From Paenibacillus piscarius (GTDB lineage: Bacteria > Bacillota > Bacilli > Paenibacillales > Paenibacillaceae), in contig NZ_JAIEUI010000003.1 in the NCBI RefSeq assembly GCF_022234545.1, positions 62,001-126,000 on the forward strand: DNA of 64,000 nt, read 5' to 3'. The notes beneath the pieces are model-generated. The model made no database searches, had not been told where the DNA came from, and was given only the letters and a program-made list of their open reading frames with translations. This document shows positions 24,886 through 33,069 of this stretch, in pieces. Both the position numbers and the translations under genes were made by a program. Each line of letters opens with the position of its first letter. Within the stretch, counting starts at the first letter, position 1.

Positions 24886-26151
24886 ATGGCTATTGTACAA
24901 CTGAGATCAACGAACCCGCAGCTGAGCTTCATCATCCGCAAGAATCCGCAGAGCGGGATGCAGCTGCGCCCGGTCCGCCAGGGTATCGCCTACGGCTGGT
25001 ATTCGGATGAGGCCACCTATAATGTGTATTTTAAGGACGCTGACAATGAAATCTCCTATAAAAAGAACGAAGGCGAGAGCTTTGAATACCTCAATGTCTC
25101 CCGCTATAACACCCCGCTGTTCCCGCTGAATGCGGTGAATGAGTTCTTCTCGGCCCCGTTCAAGGCGCTGGATACTCGCGATGCGGAGGGGTATGAGCAT
25201 TCTCTATATATCCAGATGATTCATATCGAGCGGCTGCATTATATAAGATTCTTCGAGCAGCATCTGAAGGACTACACGTTCAAGCTGGAGCATCAGGCGC
25301 ATAAGAGCTATTCCCTAACCATCACTACGCGCAAAAGCCTCTACCACCTCCTGCATGTGGTCAGCGTGCTGTCGTTGTTCCTGTCGATCTTCGGGGACGA
25401 ATATATCGATATCTCCGACCGGATTCTGGAGAAATATATCCCCAGCCTGAACGTCATGGATGCCCCCTTCTATATCCGCAGCCTGTTCGCCCGGAATCTC
25501 CTGAAGACCCGGGAGCAGTTCAGACGGTATAAGGCCGCCATTGAACATACGGAGCTGTACCCGATTGAGCTGGAGTATGGGGGCACAGCGATGCAGCGGC
25601 GCACATATATCTCAGGTCTGCTTCCGTTCGATAAGCCTATTCTGGATATCGGCTGCGGGGAAGGCTTCTACGCTATTCCGTATGCCGGCAAGATTGAGGG
25701 CACCTATTACGCGGTGGACATCAACGAGGAGCTGCTGGAGGCTGTGAACCGCAAGGCAAAGGCCAAGGACATCGACAACATCGTGACCTTCCGCTCGCTG
25801 GAGCATTTCCTGGAGTCGTACAACGGGGAGCAGGTGGATATTATTTTGACCGAGGTAGTGGAGCATATGAGCGAGGAAGAAGCGGCAGCGCTAATCCGCC
25901 AGATCATCCGGGAGGTGGACTTCAGGCAGCTGATTGTGACGACACCGAATGCGGATTTCAACCCTTATTATGAGCTGGAAGGCTTCCGGCATGAGGATCA
26001 CAAGTGGGAAAAGGGTCAGGCGGCGTTCCAGGAGTGGCTATCGGCCACGCTGCAAGGGCTTGGCGCAGAAGCCGAATTCTCGCTCGTGGGCGACCGGGTA
26101 GGCGACATCCGCACCACACAGAGCGCCGTTGTGCGCAGACAGGAGGGATAA
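24886..26151 (+). CDS. hen1: Hen1, RNA 3'-terminal ribose 2'-O-methyltransferase
   Basis: A 421-residue two-part protein. The N-terminal region of about 240 residues (starts MAIVQLRSTNPQLSF) is the bacterial Hen1-specific part that activates the Pnkp ligase. The C-terminal domain is a SAM methyltransferase with motif I LDIGCGEGFYAI (about 253-264). The metal-binding set Glu323, Glu326 and His327 (EVVEHM) is present with His369/His372 (RHEDHKWE). It methylates the 2'-OH at a broken RNA 3' end before ligation, which protects repaired tRNA from being cut again. It lies between rlaP and pnkp. The catalytic residues appear intact. Confidence 0.95.
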   Translation: MAIVQLRSTNPQLSFIIRKNPQSGMQLRPVRQGIAYGWYSDEATYNVYFKDADNEISYKKNEGESFEYLNVSRYNTPLFPLNAVNEFFSAPFKALDTRDAEGYEHSLYIQMIHIERLHYIRFFEQHLKDYTFKLEHQAHKSYSLTITTRKSLYHLLHVVSVLSLFLSIFGDEYIDISDRILEKYIPSLNVMDAPFYIRSLFARNLLKTREQFRRYKAAIEHTELYPIELEYGGTAMQRRTYISGLLPFDKPILDIGCGEGFYAIPYAGKIEGTYYAVDINEELLEAVNRKAKAKDIDNIVTFRSLEHFLESYNGEQVDIILTEVVEHMSEEEAAALIRQIIREVDFRQLIVTTPNADFNPYYELEGFRHEDHKWEKGQAAFQEWLSATLQGLGAEAEFSLVGDRVGDIRTTQSAVVRRQEG

Positions 26152-26154
26152 ACC

Positions 26155-28764
26155 ATGGACATTCAGACGAAGGTACACACGATATTCATGCTGGTGGGCG
26201 CGACGGAGTGCGGGAAGTCTACTTTTGCCAAGGAAGTACTGATTCCACAGCTTAAGCTTGCGGACAGCGCTACAGGTCTGCGCACGAATGTGCAGTACCT
26301 CTCTTCAGACCTGATCCGTCAGGAGATCCTGGGCTATGATTACGATAAATACGACCAGGTGATGCTGGAGGCCAGCTCGCATACGTTCGCGCTGTTGTTC
26401 GAGCGGCTGAAGCGGGTGACCTCCTGGCCGATTAATGCGGAGTTTGTCATTCTGGATACGATTGGTCTCGCCGAAGACTACCGCAGCAAGGTGCGGGCGA
26501 TTGCCCAGGAGAATAACTACAACGTTGAAGTGATCCTGTTCGATTACCGTAAGCGGGAGGATTATTATGCCTCGGAGCGCTCGAAGAAGCTGATCTCCAG
26601 CCACCTGAACCGGCTGCGCCGGGAAGTGCTGCCGGTACTTTCCCGCGAAGGCTATCATAGCATTCATAAGGTGCGGGCCAAGGATTTTCTCCTGGAAGGT
26701 GTTGAAGGTACTGAAGGTTCCGGGGAAAAGCGGCCGAACCCGGATTACCGGGTGCATATTCAGGATTGGGAGGCGTATGCCGCTGCCGTGCTTCCGCAGG
26801 ATCAGGAATACATTGTGGTCGGCGACGTACACGAATGTGTTCAAGAGCTGCAAGGCTTGCTGCGCAGCTACGGTTACAAGATCGAAGAAGGGAAGCTAAG
26901 CGCTACGGATAAGCTGAAGCAGACACGGATCATCCTGGCGGGCGACTGGATCGATAAGGGCAAGCAGACCCGGGAGATCATAGAGTTCCTGTATAACAAT
27001 CAGGAGCATTTCCTGTTCGTCATGGGCAACCATGAGAATTTCGTCTACAAGTACCTGCGGGGAGAGATCAAGGGGACCGAGCCGGAGCTGCTGAGAAGTT
27101 ATTTTGACTCCACTCAGGTGTTACAGGAAGATGAGGAGCTGTTCCGTCAGTTCTCTGTGCTGGTGGAGCGGGCGAAGCCGTTTTACCGTTATATCGGGAT
27201 GCATGGTCCTTCCTTCTATGTAACTCATGCGCCTTGCCGCAACAAGTATATCGGGAAGCTGGATACGAATTCGCTGCGCCATCAGCGCAACTTCCGGCTG
27301 GAACGCGAATCCGCCTACGAACCGCAGCTTGAATTCCTCAAGGAGGAAGCGGAGGGTAACCATCCGTTCCACCTGTTCGGCCATATTGCCGCGAAGCAGA
27401 CGTTCCGGATCAAGAACAAGCTTCATCTCGACACAGGGGCAGTGCAGGGGAACGGCCTGACCTCGGTCCGCATCTCCTTCAAGCCGTTCTACAAAAGCCA
27501 TAAATCCCAGCAGCCTCTATTACAGGAGGATTTGCCGGTTCTGTTCCGCGAGGAGCACAAGGTCTCCCTGCAGGAGCTGGATGCGGAGTCCATGCGCAGA
27601 CTGCACTATTCCTCGCTTAATAAGGTCAACTTCATCTCCGGGACGATGTCGCCTGCGGATAAGGATGAAGCAACGGGCGAGCTGGAGTCGCTGCGCAAGG
27701 GCTTGGATTACTTTGCCGGACGCGGGATATTTGAGGTAGTCCTTCAGCCTAAATACATGGGCTCGCGCTGCACGGTGTACCTGTACCGGGACGTAGAGCA
27801 ATGCTATGCGGTCAGCCGCAACGGGTATAAGGTCAAAGCTGTCGATCTCACGCCAGTCTACGAAGGGCTGCTGGCCCGATTCGGTAAGTATATGGCGGAG
27901 CAAGGCATCCGTGTGCTGCTGCTGGACGGGGAGCTGCTGCCCTGGAAGGCGCTGGGGGAAGGGCTTATTGAACGCCAATTCCAGCCGATAGGGCAGGCGC
28001 TGGAGAACGAGCTTGCGTTCCTGCGGGAGCACGGGTTCGAGGAATCGCTCGGAGAGCTGATCCAGGCATATGAAGCCAGCGGGTTCGAGCAGGACCAGCA
28101 TCATCTGACCAAAGAAGCGCTTAACAAGAGCTACGGCGCTCACGTGTACCAGACGTATAAGCATGTCCGCAGCATCCGGGACTCTTACGTGGGGCTTGAC
28201 CAGCGGGACGAAGCATACCGGGTGTATAAGCAGCAGCTGGAGCTGTATGCAGGGGATGCAGAGCTGGACTATAAGCCGTTTGCCATCCTGAAGGAAGTGC
28301 TGGAGAGCGGGGAGGAACGGATGCCAGAGGGGGTCACCTCGGAGCAATACCGCTTCCTGAATGATGATGAGATTCTGGTGCTGGACCTGCAGGAGCCGGA
28401 GGCTTACAGCTTGGCCGAGGAATATTTCGCCGCTATTACGGTTGAGCAGAAGATGGAGGGCATCGTCATCAAGCCAGAGCAGGAGCAGCCGGGTGTGGTG
28501 CCTTACCTGAAGGTCCGTAATCCGGGGTACCTGTCCATCATCTACGGCTACGATTACCGGTTCCCGCACAAATATGCCAAGCTGCTGAAGCAGAAGAATA
28601 TCGTGCCCAAGCTGCGGACGTCCCTGGCCGAGCACCGGCTGGGTAAGCAGCTGCTGGAGGTCAAGCTGGAGGAGATTTCAGCGGACAATGACACCTACAA
28701 GCAGATTGCCGCGAACCTGCTGTTCGAGGTGAAGAAGGAGAAGGAGATCGATCCGAGGCTATAA
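26155..28764 (+). CDS. pnkp: Pnkp, RNA end-healing and ligase polynucleotide kinase-phosphatase
   Basis: An 869-residue three-domain enzyme, nearly the same length as Clostridium thermocellum Pnkp. Residues 1-170 are a 5'-kinase with P-loop GATECGKST (Lys21, Ser22). About 215-470 is a binuclear metallophosphoesterase (GDVHE with Asp224, GDWIDKG, GNHE, later FGHIA). About 520-869 is a nucleotidyltransferase-type ligase with the adenylated Lys533 in PKYMGSR. It heals broken RNA ends (5' phosphorylation, removal of 2',3'-phosphate) and seals them with Hen1. It is three bases after hen1. All three active sites look complete. Confidence 0.96.
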   Translation: MDIQTKVHTIFMLVGATECGKSTFAKEVLIPQLKLADSATGLRTNVQYLSSDLIRQEILGYDYDKYDQVMLEASSHTFALLFERLKRVTSWPINAEFVILDTIGLAEDYRSKVRAIAQENNYNVEVILFDYRKREDYYASERSKKLISSHLNRLRREVLPVLSREGYHSIHKVRAKDFLLEGVEGTEGSGEKRPNPDYRVHIQDWEAYAAAVLPQDQEYIVVGDVHECVQELQGLLRSYGYKIEEGKLSATDKLKQTRIILAGDWIDKGKQTREIIEFLYNNQEHFLFVMGNHENFVYKYLRGEIKGTEPELLRSYFDSTQVLQEDEELFRQFSVLVERAKPFYRYIGMHGPSFYVTHAPCRNKYIGKLDTNSLRHQRNFRLERESAYEPQLEFLKEEAEGNHPFHLFGHIAAKQTFRIKNKLHLDTGAVQGNGLTSVRISFKPFYKSHKSQQPLLQEDLPVLFREEHKVSLQELDAESMRRLHYSSLNKVNFISGTMSPADKDEATGELESLRKGLDYFAGRGIFEVVLQPKYMGSRCTVYLYRDVEQCYAVSRNGYKVKAVDLTPVYEGLLARFGKYMAEQGIRVLLLDGELLPWKALGEGLIERQFQPIGQALENELAFLREHGFEESLGELIQAYEASGFEQDQHHLTKEALNKSYGAHVYQTYKHVRSIRDSYVGLDQRDEAYRVYKQQLELYAGDAELDYKPFAILKEVLESGEERMPEGVTSEQYRFLNDDEILVLDLQEPEAYSLAEEYFAAITVEQKMEGIVIKPEQEQPGVVPYLKVRNPGYLSIIYGYDYRFPHKYAKLLKQKNIVPKLRTSLAEHRLGKQLLEVKLEEISADNDTYKQIAANLLFEVKKEKEIDPRL

Positions 28765-28773
28765 AAGGTTAAG

Positions 28774-28812
28774 GCAGGCTGCCGGGAAGCTCCGGTGGCC
28801 TGCTTTGTTTTG
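28774..28812 (+). terminator. Terminator of the RNA-repair operon
   Basis: GCAGGC...GCCTGC with inner TGCCGG/CCGGTG is followed by TTTGTTTT. Confidence 0.75.
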
Positions 28813-28860
28813 GTCAGAGAACAGTGTCCGTCTGTAGCAGACTTGTTGCCAATAAAGACG

Positions 28861-28897
28861 GGACGGAAAGCGCGCAGTCGGAATGTGGTCGAAAAAC
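28861..28897. repeat. Isolated half-unit of the 51-bp palindromic repeat
   Basis: The stretch reads GCGCGCAGTCGGAATGTGGT then CGAAAAAC, identical to the right part of units in the array at 30.5 kb. The partner half (CGACCACATC...) is missing here and appears only after the IS110 element. This copy therefore marks the left target flank of the insertion. Confidence 0.75.
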
Positions 28898-29163
28898 AGT
28901 CATGACAAGACAGAGGCCTTGTCACCCCCAGGAATGAAAATAAGTGGTTGGCATCCGTCGCATCCATTCTAAATGAGGCTGTAGTCGTCAACACTTACAT
29001 ATACAAATCAAAGGGCGGAAACGGTTACTGGGACCCACCCCGTTCGAAAAACCGTTCTATTGCGCTTTTCGAGCATCGCCTATTGTAGCCCCCAAAAGTA
29101 CGTGTATTAAATTACACTCACTCGAGCGCATGATTTGTAAACTGACGATGGAGGATGGTAGGA
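28898..29163 (+). ncRNA. Candidate IS110 bridge RNA region
   Basis: This 266-bp non-coding left end has no open frame. It starts with a hairpin (TGACAAG paired with CTTGTCA, 28903-28924). It also holds TCGAAAAACCG at 29044-29054, an 11-base exact copy of the centre of the target repeat. In IS110 elements the left end encodes a structured RNA that base-pairs with target and donor DNA. The copy of target sequence inside this region is consistent with that role, though target guides are normally split over two loop strands. Confidence 0.45.
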
Positions 29164-30396
29164 ATGGATGCTGTACGTATGTGTTGCGCCGGTCTGGACG
29201 TGCATCAGGAAACCGTTGTAGCCTGCGTGTTAAAAGGACCGATCGAACAGAAACCCCAATATCACCTGAAAACGTTTGGGACGACAACCAAAGAATTGCT
29301 AGGCCTGCAAGATTGGCTGAGTGAACACGGCTGCCGGGAAGTGGTGATGGAGAGCACCGGCGTGTTATGGAAACCGGTATGGAACATCTTAGAGGGCAGT
29401 TGTGACCTCGTCCTGGCCAACGCCCGGCGGGTCAAGAATACGTCGGGTCGAAAAACGGACATGCAAGACGCGCGCTGGTTAGCGCAATTGCACCGTTGCG
29501 GGCTCATTGAAGGCAGTATGGTGCCCGAACAGGACATCCGGGATTTGCGGGATTTGACCCGTTACCGGAGTAAGATGGTGCAGGCGGTGACGGCGGAGAA
29601 AAACCGCATTCACAAAATCCTGCAGGATGCCAACATCAAGCTGACCACCTTTATGTCTGATCTCTATGGGGTTACGGGACGGGGCCTGCTCCAGAAGATC
29701 ATGGACGGTGAGGTCATTGACGAAATGACCATGAAAAGCCTGGTCAAAACCCGTTTAAAAAAGAAAGTGCCGCAGCTACTCGACGCGCTCAATGGCAAGT
29801 TGCGCCGTCATCATCGGGAGATGATTCGAGACCACTTGGACCACTTGGTCTATTTGGAGAAAAGAATCACGGAACTGGAAGCTCGAATCGAGGCGAAGGC
29901 AGAACCGTACCTGGAGGTGATTGAACAAATTGACTCCATTCCAGGAATAGAGCGGACGTCTGCTGTGACCATTTTTGCCGAAGTGGGGCCGCATGTCGCG
30001 GACATGTTCCCGAGTGATGCGCAGTTTGCTTCATGGGCGGGGGTGTGTCCCGGGAACAACGAAAGCGCGGGGAAGCGAAGAAAGTCCAAAACGATGCAAG
30101 GAAACAAGCATCTGAAAGGGGCGTTGTGTCAGGCGGCTTGGGCGAACGCTCGCTCCTCGAACCGGATCGGCCAATTCTTTCGACGAATCCGGAAGAGACG
30201 AGGAGATAAAAAAGCAAACGTCGCCACGGCGCATTTGCTGATTCGAATTCTCCATGCCCTAATGCGGGAGAAGAGGTCATACCAAGAAATAGACGTCTCA
30301 CTAGGCGATGAGACGTCCAAGAAAACTCGGTTGGATCGGTATGTGCAATATATCCAGCAATTAGGATATAGCGTGCAACTAAATCCTACCCCATAG
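29164..30396 (+). CDS. IS110-family transposase (bridge-RNA recombinase)
   Basis: A 410-residue DEDD recombinase. The RuvC-like N-terminal domain has GLDVHQE, MESTG and KTDMQDA; the C-terminal Tnp_20 domain has a helix-hairpin-helix (IDSIPGIERTSA) and the serine region WAGVCPGNNESAGKR. All acidic residues are present, so it should be functional. ATG at 29164 has GGAGG eight bases upstream; the ATG at 29155 is too close to it. Such enzymes move the element without leaving large duplications, guided by an RNA from the non-coding end. Confidence 0.93.
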   Translation: MDAVRMCCAGLDVHQETVVACVLKGPIEQKPQYHLKTFGTTTKELLGLQDWLSEHGCREVVMESTGVLWKPVWNILEGSCDLVLANARRVKNTSGRKTDMQDARWLAQLHRCGLIEGSMVPEQDIRDLRDLTRYRSKMVQAVTAEKNRIHKILQDANIKLTTFMSDLYGVTGRGLLQKIMDGEVIDEMTMKSLVKTRLKKKVPQLLDALNGKLRRHHREMIRDHLDHLVYLEKRITELEARIEAKAEPYLEVIEQIDSIPGIERTSAVTIFAEVGPHVADMFPSDAQFASWAGVCPGNNESAGKRRKSKTMQGNKHLKGALCQAAWANARSSNRIGQFFRRIRKRRGDKKANVATAHLLIRILHALMREKRSYQEIDVSLGDETSKKTRLDRYVQYIQQLGYSVQLNPTP

Positions 30397-30410
30397 TCTT
30401 CCCTTTTTTA

Positions 30411-30431
30411 AAAAAAACGAAACGTTTTTTG
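30411..30431 (+). terminator. Terminator of the transposase
   Basis: AAAAAACG pairs with CGTTTTTT around AAA. Confidence 0.55.
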
Positions 30432-30503
30432 GGGGCGGTGGGTCTTTTTTTGTCAAAATCCAGTCTGCGGCGCATTTTCCGGTACTTTTATTTTCGTATT
30501 AAA

Positions 30504-30930
30504 CCGACCACATCGGGCCGGGAGAAGGCGCGCAGTCGGAATGTGGTCGAAAAACCGACCACATCGGGCCGGGAGAAGGTGCGCAGTCGGAATGTGGTCG
30601 AAAAACCGACCACATCGGGCCGGGAGAAGTAGCGCAGTCGGAATGTGGTCGAAAAACCGACCACATCGGGCCGGGAGAAGTCGCGCAGTCGGAATGTGGT
30701 CGAAAAACCGACCACATCGGGCCGGAAGAAAGCGCGCAGTCGGAATGTGGTCGAAAAACCGACCACATCGGGCCGGGAGAAGTCGCGCAGTCGGAATGTG
30801 GTCGAAAAACCGACCACAATGGGCTAGGCGGAGACGAGCAGGCCGAATGTAATCGGAAAACCGATCACAATGGGCCAGGCGGAGGCAAGCGGGCTAAATG
30901 TAATCGGAAAACCGGCCACAATGCGCCAAG
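30504..30930. repeat. Palindromic repeat array with exact 51-bp period
   Basis: Nine repeat starts (CGACC or a variant) occur at 30505, 30556, 30607, 30658, 30709, 30760, 30811, 30862 and 30913, each exactly 51 bp apart. The first six are almost identical; the last three are degenerate. Each junction forms the hairpin ATGTGGTCG-AAAAAC-CGACCACAT with a 9-bp stem. Because 51 is a multiple of three, several frames stay open by chance on both strands. The units resemble REP elements, with no unique spacers as in CRISPR. The same family lies at 28861 and 60441. Confidence 0.85.
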
Positions 30931-31007
30931 TGGGAGCGTGCGGGTCAGGGTATCCGTGTCATGCCAGGTTAACGCCGCATGTTTTGTTGCACGCCAGTGG
31001 GTGTTGC

Positions 31008-31949
31008 TTAACGTTTACGTCTGAAGATATACACCGCATGATCCTTCGACGGTGGCAGGATCAGCCGGGATAACCGCTCATTCAGCTCCATGCTGAAATG
31101 GTTCGCCCGGGTATAGGTATCGAAGTCACCCGTAATCGCAGGGTCTCTGCTGCCAATCACGATGTACATATCGACTGAATTCGAGCTGAACACATGCTTC
31201 TCATAATTGTTCTTCGGCACTGGCCAGGAGCAGATGACCACCTTGGGCATATATTTGTTCAGCGCCGCCTTGGCATCGGCCTTCTCTACGTCCTCCGGGT
31301 AAGTGATATAGTGTGCCCAACTGTAATCATCCGTTGCAATACAATTTGTTCCGTTGTCCTTCAGGAACCGGGTTAAGGTGCCATCGCCCGCAGCGATCTC
31401 CACACACTTCTGATCCCCGATCAGAGCGGACAGCTCTTTGACTAGGCGGCTTGAATAGAAGCAGTAGATGCCTTGCTTGTTTACAAGCGGCATTAACACC
31501 TTTTTGCGGATAATCACGGGCCAGAACACCTTGAACAGCGGAAGCGAGACGGGCTTGCGTTCAAGCTTCCGCTTGAAGAGCAGCTTTTGCAGAATGAAGC
31601 CATCCCATAGATTGAACTTCACGCTCCCGGAGGAGGTCTCGGTGGATAACGCAAGCTGAAGCTGTTCGATCAGATAAATGGCAAAGCGGGCTTTAATAAT
31701 ATCCGGCAGAAAAGCATCCACCGTTGTCTGATTGAAGCCGCTCTTTAGAATTTTTGATTTGGCTATCTTCGCACTGCTCGTATACTTGCTCAACAGATTA
31801 TGGATCAGGCCGGATTGCTTATTACTGGTCAGACGCTGTATTTCCCGGAGCACCTCCTCTTTGTATTCGGGGTACTCCCGCAGCAAGGTGCTCGTATCAA
31901 TTTCGTTCATCAGAATTTGCTGGGCATTGATTTTATTGAATGGTTGCAT
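31008..31949 (-). CDS. SAM-dependent methyltransferase-like protein
   Basis: A 313-residue protein. The N-terminal half is helical (about 1-165) with no family I recognise. The C-terminal half looks like a Rossmann methyltransferase with motif I CVEIAAGDGTLTRFL (about 190-204) followed by an acidic loop ATDDYSW. The later motifs are weak and the CSWPVP segment could be the acceptor site. The start has GGGAGAG upstream. It has no operon partner and ends beside the repeat array. The substrate is unknown. Confidence 0.8.
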   Translation of the reverse strand: MQPFNKINAQQILMNEIDTSTLLREYPEYKEEVLREIQRLTSNKQSGLIHNLLSKYTSSAKIAKSKILKSGFNQTTVDAFLPDIIKARFAIYLIEQLQLALSTETSSGSVKFNLWDGFILQKLLFKRKLERKPVSLPLFKVFWPVIIRKKVLMPLVNKQGIYCFYSSRLVKELSALIGDQKCVEIAAGDGTLTRFLKDNGTNCIATDDYSWAHYITYPEDVEKADAKAALNKYMPKVVICSWPVPKNNYEKHVFSSNSVDMYIVIGSRDPAITGDFDTYTRANHFSMELNERLSRLILPPSKDHAVYIFRRKR

Positions 31950-32130
31950 GGTTCTCTCCCGGTCTAAGTTATAAGTTAACTATAGCAGGATTCTCAGAAA
32001 AAACATGTGCCATTGATACGTAATGCCCTGCAATAAGAAACAAAGTGACGGATTCCTGCAAGAAAACGCAGAATGATGGTCAAGACGCTTCCAGGATAAT
32101 AATATGGGTGTTGAGAGGAGGCAGTGCCAG

Positions 32131-32580
32131 TTGGAAATCAGATTTGAAGCAGACAGCGGGATGGACCGGGGATGGGCCAAGGTCATTACGCATCCGGCAG
32201 AGCAGGAGCAATGGAAGCGCCTTGAAGCTGCCCTTCAGGGCGCAGAGAAGCGGATTACCGTCATCAATGCCAGCAATAACCGCCAGGTCACTCTGGAAGC
32301 GGGCAAGGTTGCAGTCATAGAGGCGGAGGGCCGGATGTGCAGTGTGCGGCTCATTACCGGAGAGATGTACCTGCTGAACACGAGGCTGAAGTTCGCGCTG
32401 GATGCGCTGGATGCGCCCGGGTTCATCAAAATCAACAACCAGACCATTATCAATACCCGCTACATTGCAGAATTCTCGGCGACCGCTAATGCACAGGTGG
32501 AAGTTCTGCTGACGGATAATACCTCTTATACTGTCAGCCGTTACTATATCAATGATTTCAGGAGGAGTTATCATGGCTAA
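32131..32580 (+). CDS. LytTR DNA-binding regulator
   Basis: A 149-residue protein whose C-terminal 95 residues form a LytTR domain (VIEAEGRMCSVRLITGEMYL, then GFIKINNQTIINTRYI and the YTVSRYYINDFRR end). TTG at 32131 is chosen because AGAGGAGG lies ten bases upstream and the resulting MEIRFEADSG start matches this family. It overlaps the DUF3021 gene by eight bases. LytTR/DUF3021 pairs form a membrane-regulated transcription module, often autoregulatory. Confidence 0.9.
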   Translation: MEIRFEADSGMDRGWAKVITHPAEQEQWKRLEAALQGAEKRITVINASNNRQVTLEAGKVAVIEAEGRMCSVRLITGEMYLLNTRLKFALDALDAPGFIKINNQTIINTRYIAEFSATANAQVEVLLTDNTSYTVSRYYINDFRRSYHG

Positions 32581-32983
32581 TCAGATTAAGCAAGGATTCT
32601 TTCAGGTATTCACCCTCACGTCACTCTGGGTCACATTGCTATTAACCGTATTCTTCAGAGATCAGCCGGTAGAAATGCTGTATCTGTGGCGTCTGGCGGG
32701 TATCGCGGCTATCGCTGCCGCAGTATTCGGGGTGATGTATAATGTGCTGTGGAATCACTTCACGTTGAAGCCGCTGTGGAATATTCTGATCGGTTCGCTT
32801 CTCAGCATTGCCGGCGGGATGGGGATGGTCTGGCTGTTCTCTGTCGAAATGTTCAGGCTTATCTTCGCCTGGTGGCCAGGAATGCTGCTGTTATCCGTGA
32901 TCCTGCATACGGTTGCGTTCTACTTCTATGCCAGAGCGAACAGCCGGAAGTCGGCGGAGGAATTGAATAAGATTTTGAAGTAG
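32573..32983 (+). CDS. DUF3021 membrane protein, partner of LytTR
   Basis: A 136-residue protein with four transmembrane helices, typical of DUF3021. ATG at 32573 has AGGAGG upstream. It overlaps the LytTR gene and probably holds or modulates that regulator at the membrane. Confidence 0.88.
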   Translation: MANQIKQGFFQVFTLTSLWVTLLLTVFFRDQPVEMLYLWRLAGIAAIAAAVFGVMYNVLWNHFTLKPLWNILIGSLLSIAGGMGMVWLFSVEMFRLIFAWWPGMLLLSVILHTVAFYFYARANSRKSAEELNKILK

Positions 32984-32996
32984 TATGATGTGAAAA

Positions 32997-33031
32997 AGAA
33001 GGAGAGCGCCCGGCGGGGCTGCTCTCCTTCT
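32997..33031. terminator. Bidirectional terminator between DUF3021 and GH94 genes
   Basis: AGAAGGAGAGC pairs perfectly with GCTCTCCTTCT, T-rich on both sides, between converging genes. Confidence 0.75.
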
Positions 33032-33069
33032 TCTTATCTCTCTGTGCCGTTCCATTAGAACGGCGAATG

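Larger units (their letters stand above)
28898..30503 (+). mobile_element. IS110-family insertion sequence inside a palindromic repeat
   Basis: The element is delimited by repeat halves: the left flank ends GTCGAAAAAC (28897) and the right flank resumes AAACCGACCAC (30501 on). Together they restore the GTGGTCG-AAAAAC-CGACCAC hairpin of the repeat. The short shared AAAC at both edges fits an IS110-type core with no long target duplication. The interior holds one DEDD transposase and a long left non-coding end (about 265 bp), where IS110 elements encode a bridge RNA. Exact ends are uncertain by a few bases. Confidence 0.7.
30397..31007. other. Non-coding stretch between IS110 transposase and methyltransferase gene
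   Basis: It holds the right end of the IS110 element (to about 30503), the 51-bp repeat array (30504-30930) and about 75 bp of unremarkable sequence. The open frames in it are artefacts of the repeat. Confidence 0.8.

Noticed and set aside
27520..28635. 371-codon antisense frame over pnkp
   Set aside because: Shadow of the ligase domain; no ribosome site or family.
30429..30852. Overlapping open frames of 60-109 codons on both strands with repeated VEKPTTSGREK-like or GFSTTFRLR-like units
   Set aside because: They follow the 51-bp repeat, which is a multiple of three, so frames stay open by chance. No ribosome sites, and the same DNA reads open in several frames.
30504..30930. CRISPR array
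   Set aside because: Whole 51-bp units repeat without unique spacers, and there are no cas genes.
32104..32130. ATG start for the LytTR gene at 32104
   Set aside because: Its upstream ribosome site is weak, and the AGAGGAGG site lies inside this stretch and serves the TTG at 32131.
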